Source: DASUBV01 sp035763085 (GTDB lineage: Bacteria; Actinomycetota; Actinomycetes; Streptosporangiales; Streptosporangiaceae). From it: a stretch of 30,939 bases of DNA. Positions 29,872 to 30,939 of this stretch are shown here, in pieces (position 1 is the first letter of the stretch; each line of letters opens with the position of its first letter). Position numbers and translations under genes: made by a program. A model generated the notes under the pieces. The model made no database searches and was not told the origin of the DNA. It saw only the letters and a list, made by a program, of their open reading frames with translations. The stretch spans positions 1-30,939 of the forward strand of contig DASUBV010000403.1 of assembly GCA_035763085.1 (NCBI GenBank), in the 5' to 3' direction.

Positions 29872-30735
29872 ATGTCAGCCGACCTGATGGATGGCTCGGG
29901 ACTGGCCCGCGAGATCCTCGGCCAGGTAGCCGGCCGGGCCGCCGGGCTCGCCTCGGCCACCGGCGTCACGCCGTGCCTGGCCACCGTGATCGCAGGCGAG
30001 GACCCCGCCTCGGTCACGTACGTGCGGATGAAGCGCAACCGCAGCCAGAAAGCCGGCATCGCCTCGCGGCACGTCGGCCTGCCCGCCGACGCGACGACGC
30101 AGGACCTCGTCCGCGCGCTCGAGGACTTGTCGGCGGACCCGGCCGTGCATGGCATCCTGCTGCAGCATCCGGTGCCGCCGCAGATCGACGAGCGGGCCGC
30201 CTTCGAGGCCATTGCGCCGCACAAGGATGTCGACGGCGTCACCATGCACTCGTTCGCGGCCATGGCGTTCGGCAGCCCGGGCTTCGCCTCGGCGACCCCC
30301 GGCGGCATCATGCGCCTGCTGGCCGCCTACGACGTCGATCCCAGCGGGCAGCACGCGGTCGTCATCGGGCGCAGCCCGATCCTCGGCAAGCCGGCCGGCA
30401 TGCTCCTGCTGGCCCGCGACGCGACCGTCACCTACTGCCACTCCCGGACCCGCGACCTGCCCGCCGTCGCCCGGACGGCCGACATCCTGGTCGCGGCGGT
30501 GGGCAGGCCCGAGTTCGTCCGGGGTGACTGGGTCAAGCCCGGCGCCGTGGTCATCGACGCCGGCTACAACCCCGGCAACATCGGGGATGTCGCCTTCGCC
30601 GAGGCCAGGGAGGTCGCCGGGCTGCTGACCCCGGTGCCCGGCGGGGTCGGCCCGATGACGATCGCGGTGCTGCTGGATCAGACAGTTGACGCCGCCACTG
30701 CGCAGGCCACCACCGGGCAGGCCAGCGCCAGCTAG
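29872..30735 (+). CDS. folD: Bifunctional methylenetetrahydrofolate dehydrogenase/methenyltetrahydrofolate cyclohydrolase
   Basis: This 287-residue FolD enzyme interconverts 5,10-methylene-, methenyl- and 10-formyl-tetrahydrofolate with NADP in the cytoplasm. The catalytic positions are visible at the same numbers as in E. coli: Y50 and K54 in SVTYVRMKRNRSQKAGI, Q98 in GILLQHPVPP, and D121 in HKDVDG. The nucleotide-binding GRSPILGKPAGMLLL (166-180) and PVPGGVGPMTIAVLL (255-268) follow. Differences from typical FolD include LLQHP for LVQLP, and VTMHSFAAMAFG in place of the usual FHPxNxGxL, so this may be a divergent paralogue rather than the only copy. GGGAG lies 4-5 nt before ATG 29872. Its TAG stop shares a CTAG with the stop of the convergent acetyltransferase. 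Confidence 0.9.
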   Translation: MSADLMDGSGLAREILGQVAGRAAGLASATGVTPCLATVIAGEDPASVTYVRMKRNRSQKAGIASRHVGLPADATTQDLVRALEDLSADPAVHGILLQHPVPPQIDERAAFEAIAPHKDVDGVTMHSFAAMAFGSPGFASATPGGIMRLLAAYDVDPSGQHAVVIGRSPILGKPAGMLLLARDATVTYCHSRTRDLPAVARTADILVAAVGRPEFVRGDWVKPGAVVIDAGYNPGNIGDVAFAEAREVAGLLTPVPGGVGPMTIAVLLDQTVDAATAQATTGQASAS

Positions 30736-30939
30736 GTCAGCGAGCGCCGGTAACGGACCTCGGTAATCGGGAAGCCCCGGCTATCGTCCTGCAGCACGGC
30801 GCCGTCCTCAGCCCAGCCGGTCCTGGCGTAGAACCGGCGAGCCCGGTCGTTGGTGTCCAGCACCCAGAGCGTCGCCTGCTCGTATCCGGCGGCTAGCTGG
30901 CTGACCGCCTCGGCCATCAGCATCCGGCCCAGCCCCCGG
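30732..30939 (-). CDS. GNAT-family N-acetyltransferase, C-terminal end (5' partial)
   Basis: Only the last 68 residues are in the window; the frame is open to base 939 of the last kilobase edge, and the start lies beyond it. The visible RGLGRMLMAEAV fits the acetyl-CoA pyrophosphate-binding R/Q-x-x-G-x-G/A loop of GNAT enzymes, and LWVLDTNDRARRFYARTGWAEDG is the typical motif B with N-x-x-A-x-x-F-Y. It ends VRYRRSLT. The substrate is unknown. The TAG stop at 30734-30732 overlaps the folD stop in a shared CTAG. An internal ATG at 30923 is not the true start, because the G-x-G motif begins before it. Confidence 0.87.
   Translation of the reverse strand, partial: RGLGRMLMAEAVSQLAAGYEQATLWVLDTNDRARRFYARTGWAEDGAVLQDDSRGFPITEVRYRRSLT

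Overview
The window is a very GC-rich stretch of chromosome, almost certainly from a filamentous or soil actinomycete (Actinomycetota). Evidence: strong G/C bias at third codon positions, frequent GTG starts, a deazaflavin (F420)-type nitroreductase, DUF1707 and PspC-domain proteins, a DrrA/DrrB-like ABC exporter, DUF2277, and several genes whose start codon lies 6-8 nt after a TAnnnT -10 box, the pattern of leaderless actinobacterial transcripts. The species cannot be named from the sequence. No rRNA, tRNA, CRISPR array, transposase or integrase was seen.

Layout. 1-3322: the tail of a secreted carbohydrate-active protein, a large serine hydrolase of the beta-lactamase/esterase type (-), DUF2277 (+), a degenerate tandem array of hairpins, and a Ddn-like F420 enzyme (+). 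3300-7523: a lipid catabolism cluster, with two acyl-CoA dehydrogenase subunits followed by a KstR-like TetR regulator (-), divergent from a metallo-beta-lactamase-fold hydrolase (+); a perfect 14-nt palindrome sits between the divergent genes. 7654-12896: O-methyltransferase (-), PEP carboxylase (+) and acyl-CoA synthetase (+), the last two separated by a second copy of the hairpin-bounded repeat. 13032-17185 (all -): S53 peptidase, then pseudouridine kinase psuK and pseudouridine-5'-phosphate glycosidase psuG (4-nt overlap), then an RDD membrane protein.

17433-20109: Smr-domain protein, a truncated VOC-fold remnant, a regulatory-looking region carrying a 28-residue amphipathic peptide gene with an almost perfect extended Shine-Dalgarno sequence, a small membrane protein, an excisionase-like HTH protein without a visible toxin partner, a short minus-strand hypothetical, and a 4-TM holin-superfamily protein. 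20196-24759: a solitary DNA cytosine-5 methyltransferase, a STAND-type NTPase with tetratricopeptide repeats, and a small unknown gene preceded by a leaderless micro-ORF.

24774-27875: an envelope-stress-like module, with a PspC-domain histidine kinase and NarL/LuxR response regulator (-) divergent from a PspC protein and a DUF1707 membrane protein (+). The kinase is preceded by a four-codon mini-ORF that ends on its start codon. 27928-30939: an ABC-2 exporter pair, a FolD enzyme, and the C-terminal end of a GNAT acetyltransferase.

The most unusual items are the 28-residue amphipathic peptide (18060-18146, -), the hairpin repeat family (2700-2871 and 11124-11235), the palindrome at 6380-6393, and the two mini-ORF leaders (24357-24416 and 26878-26892).
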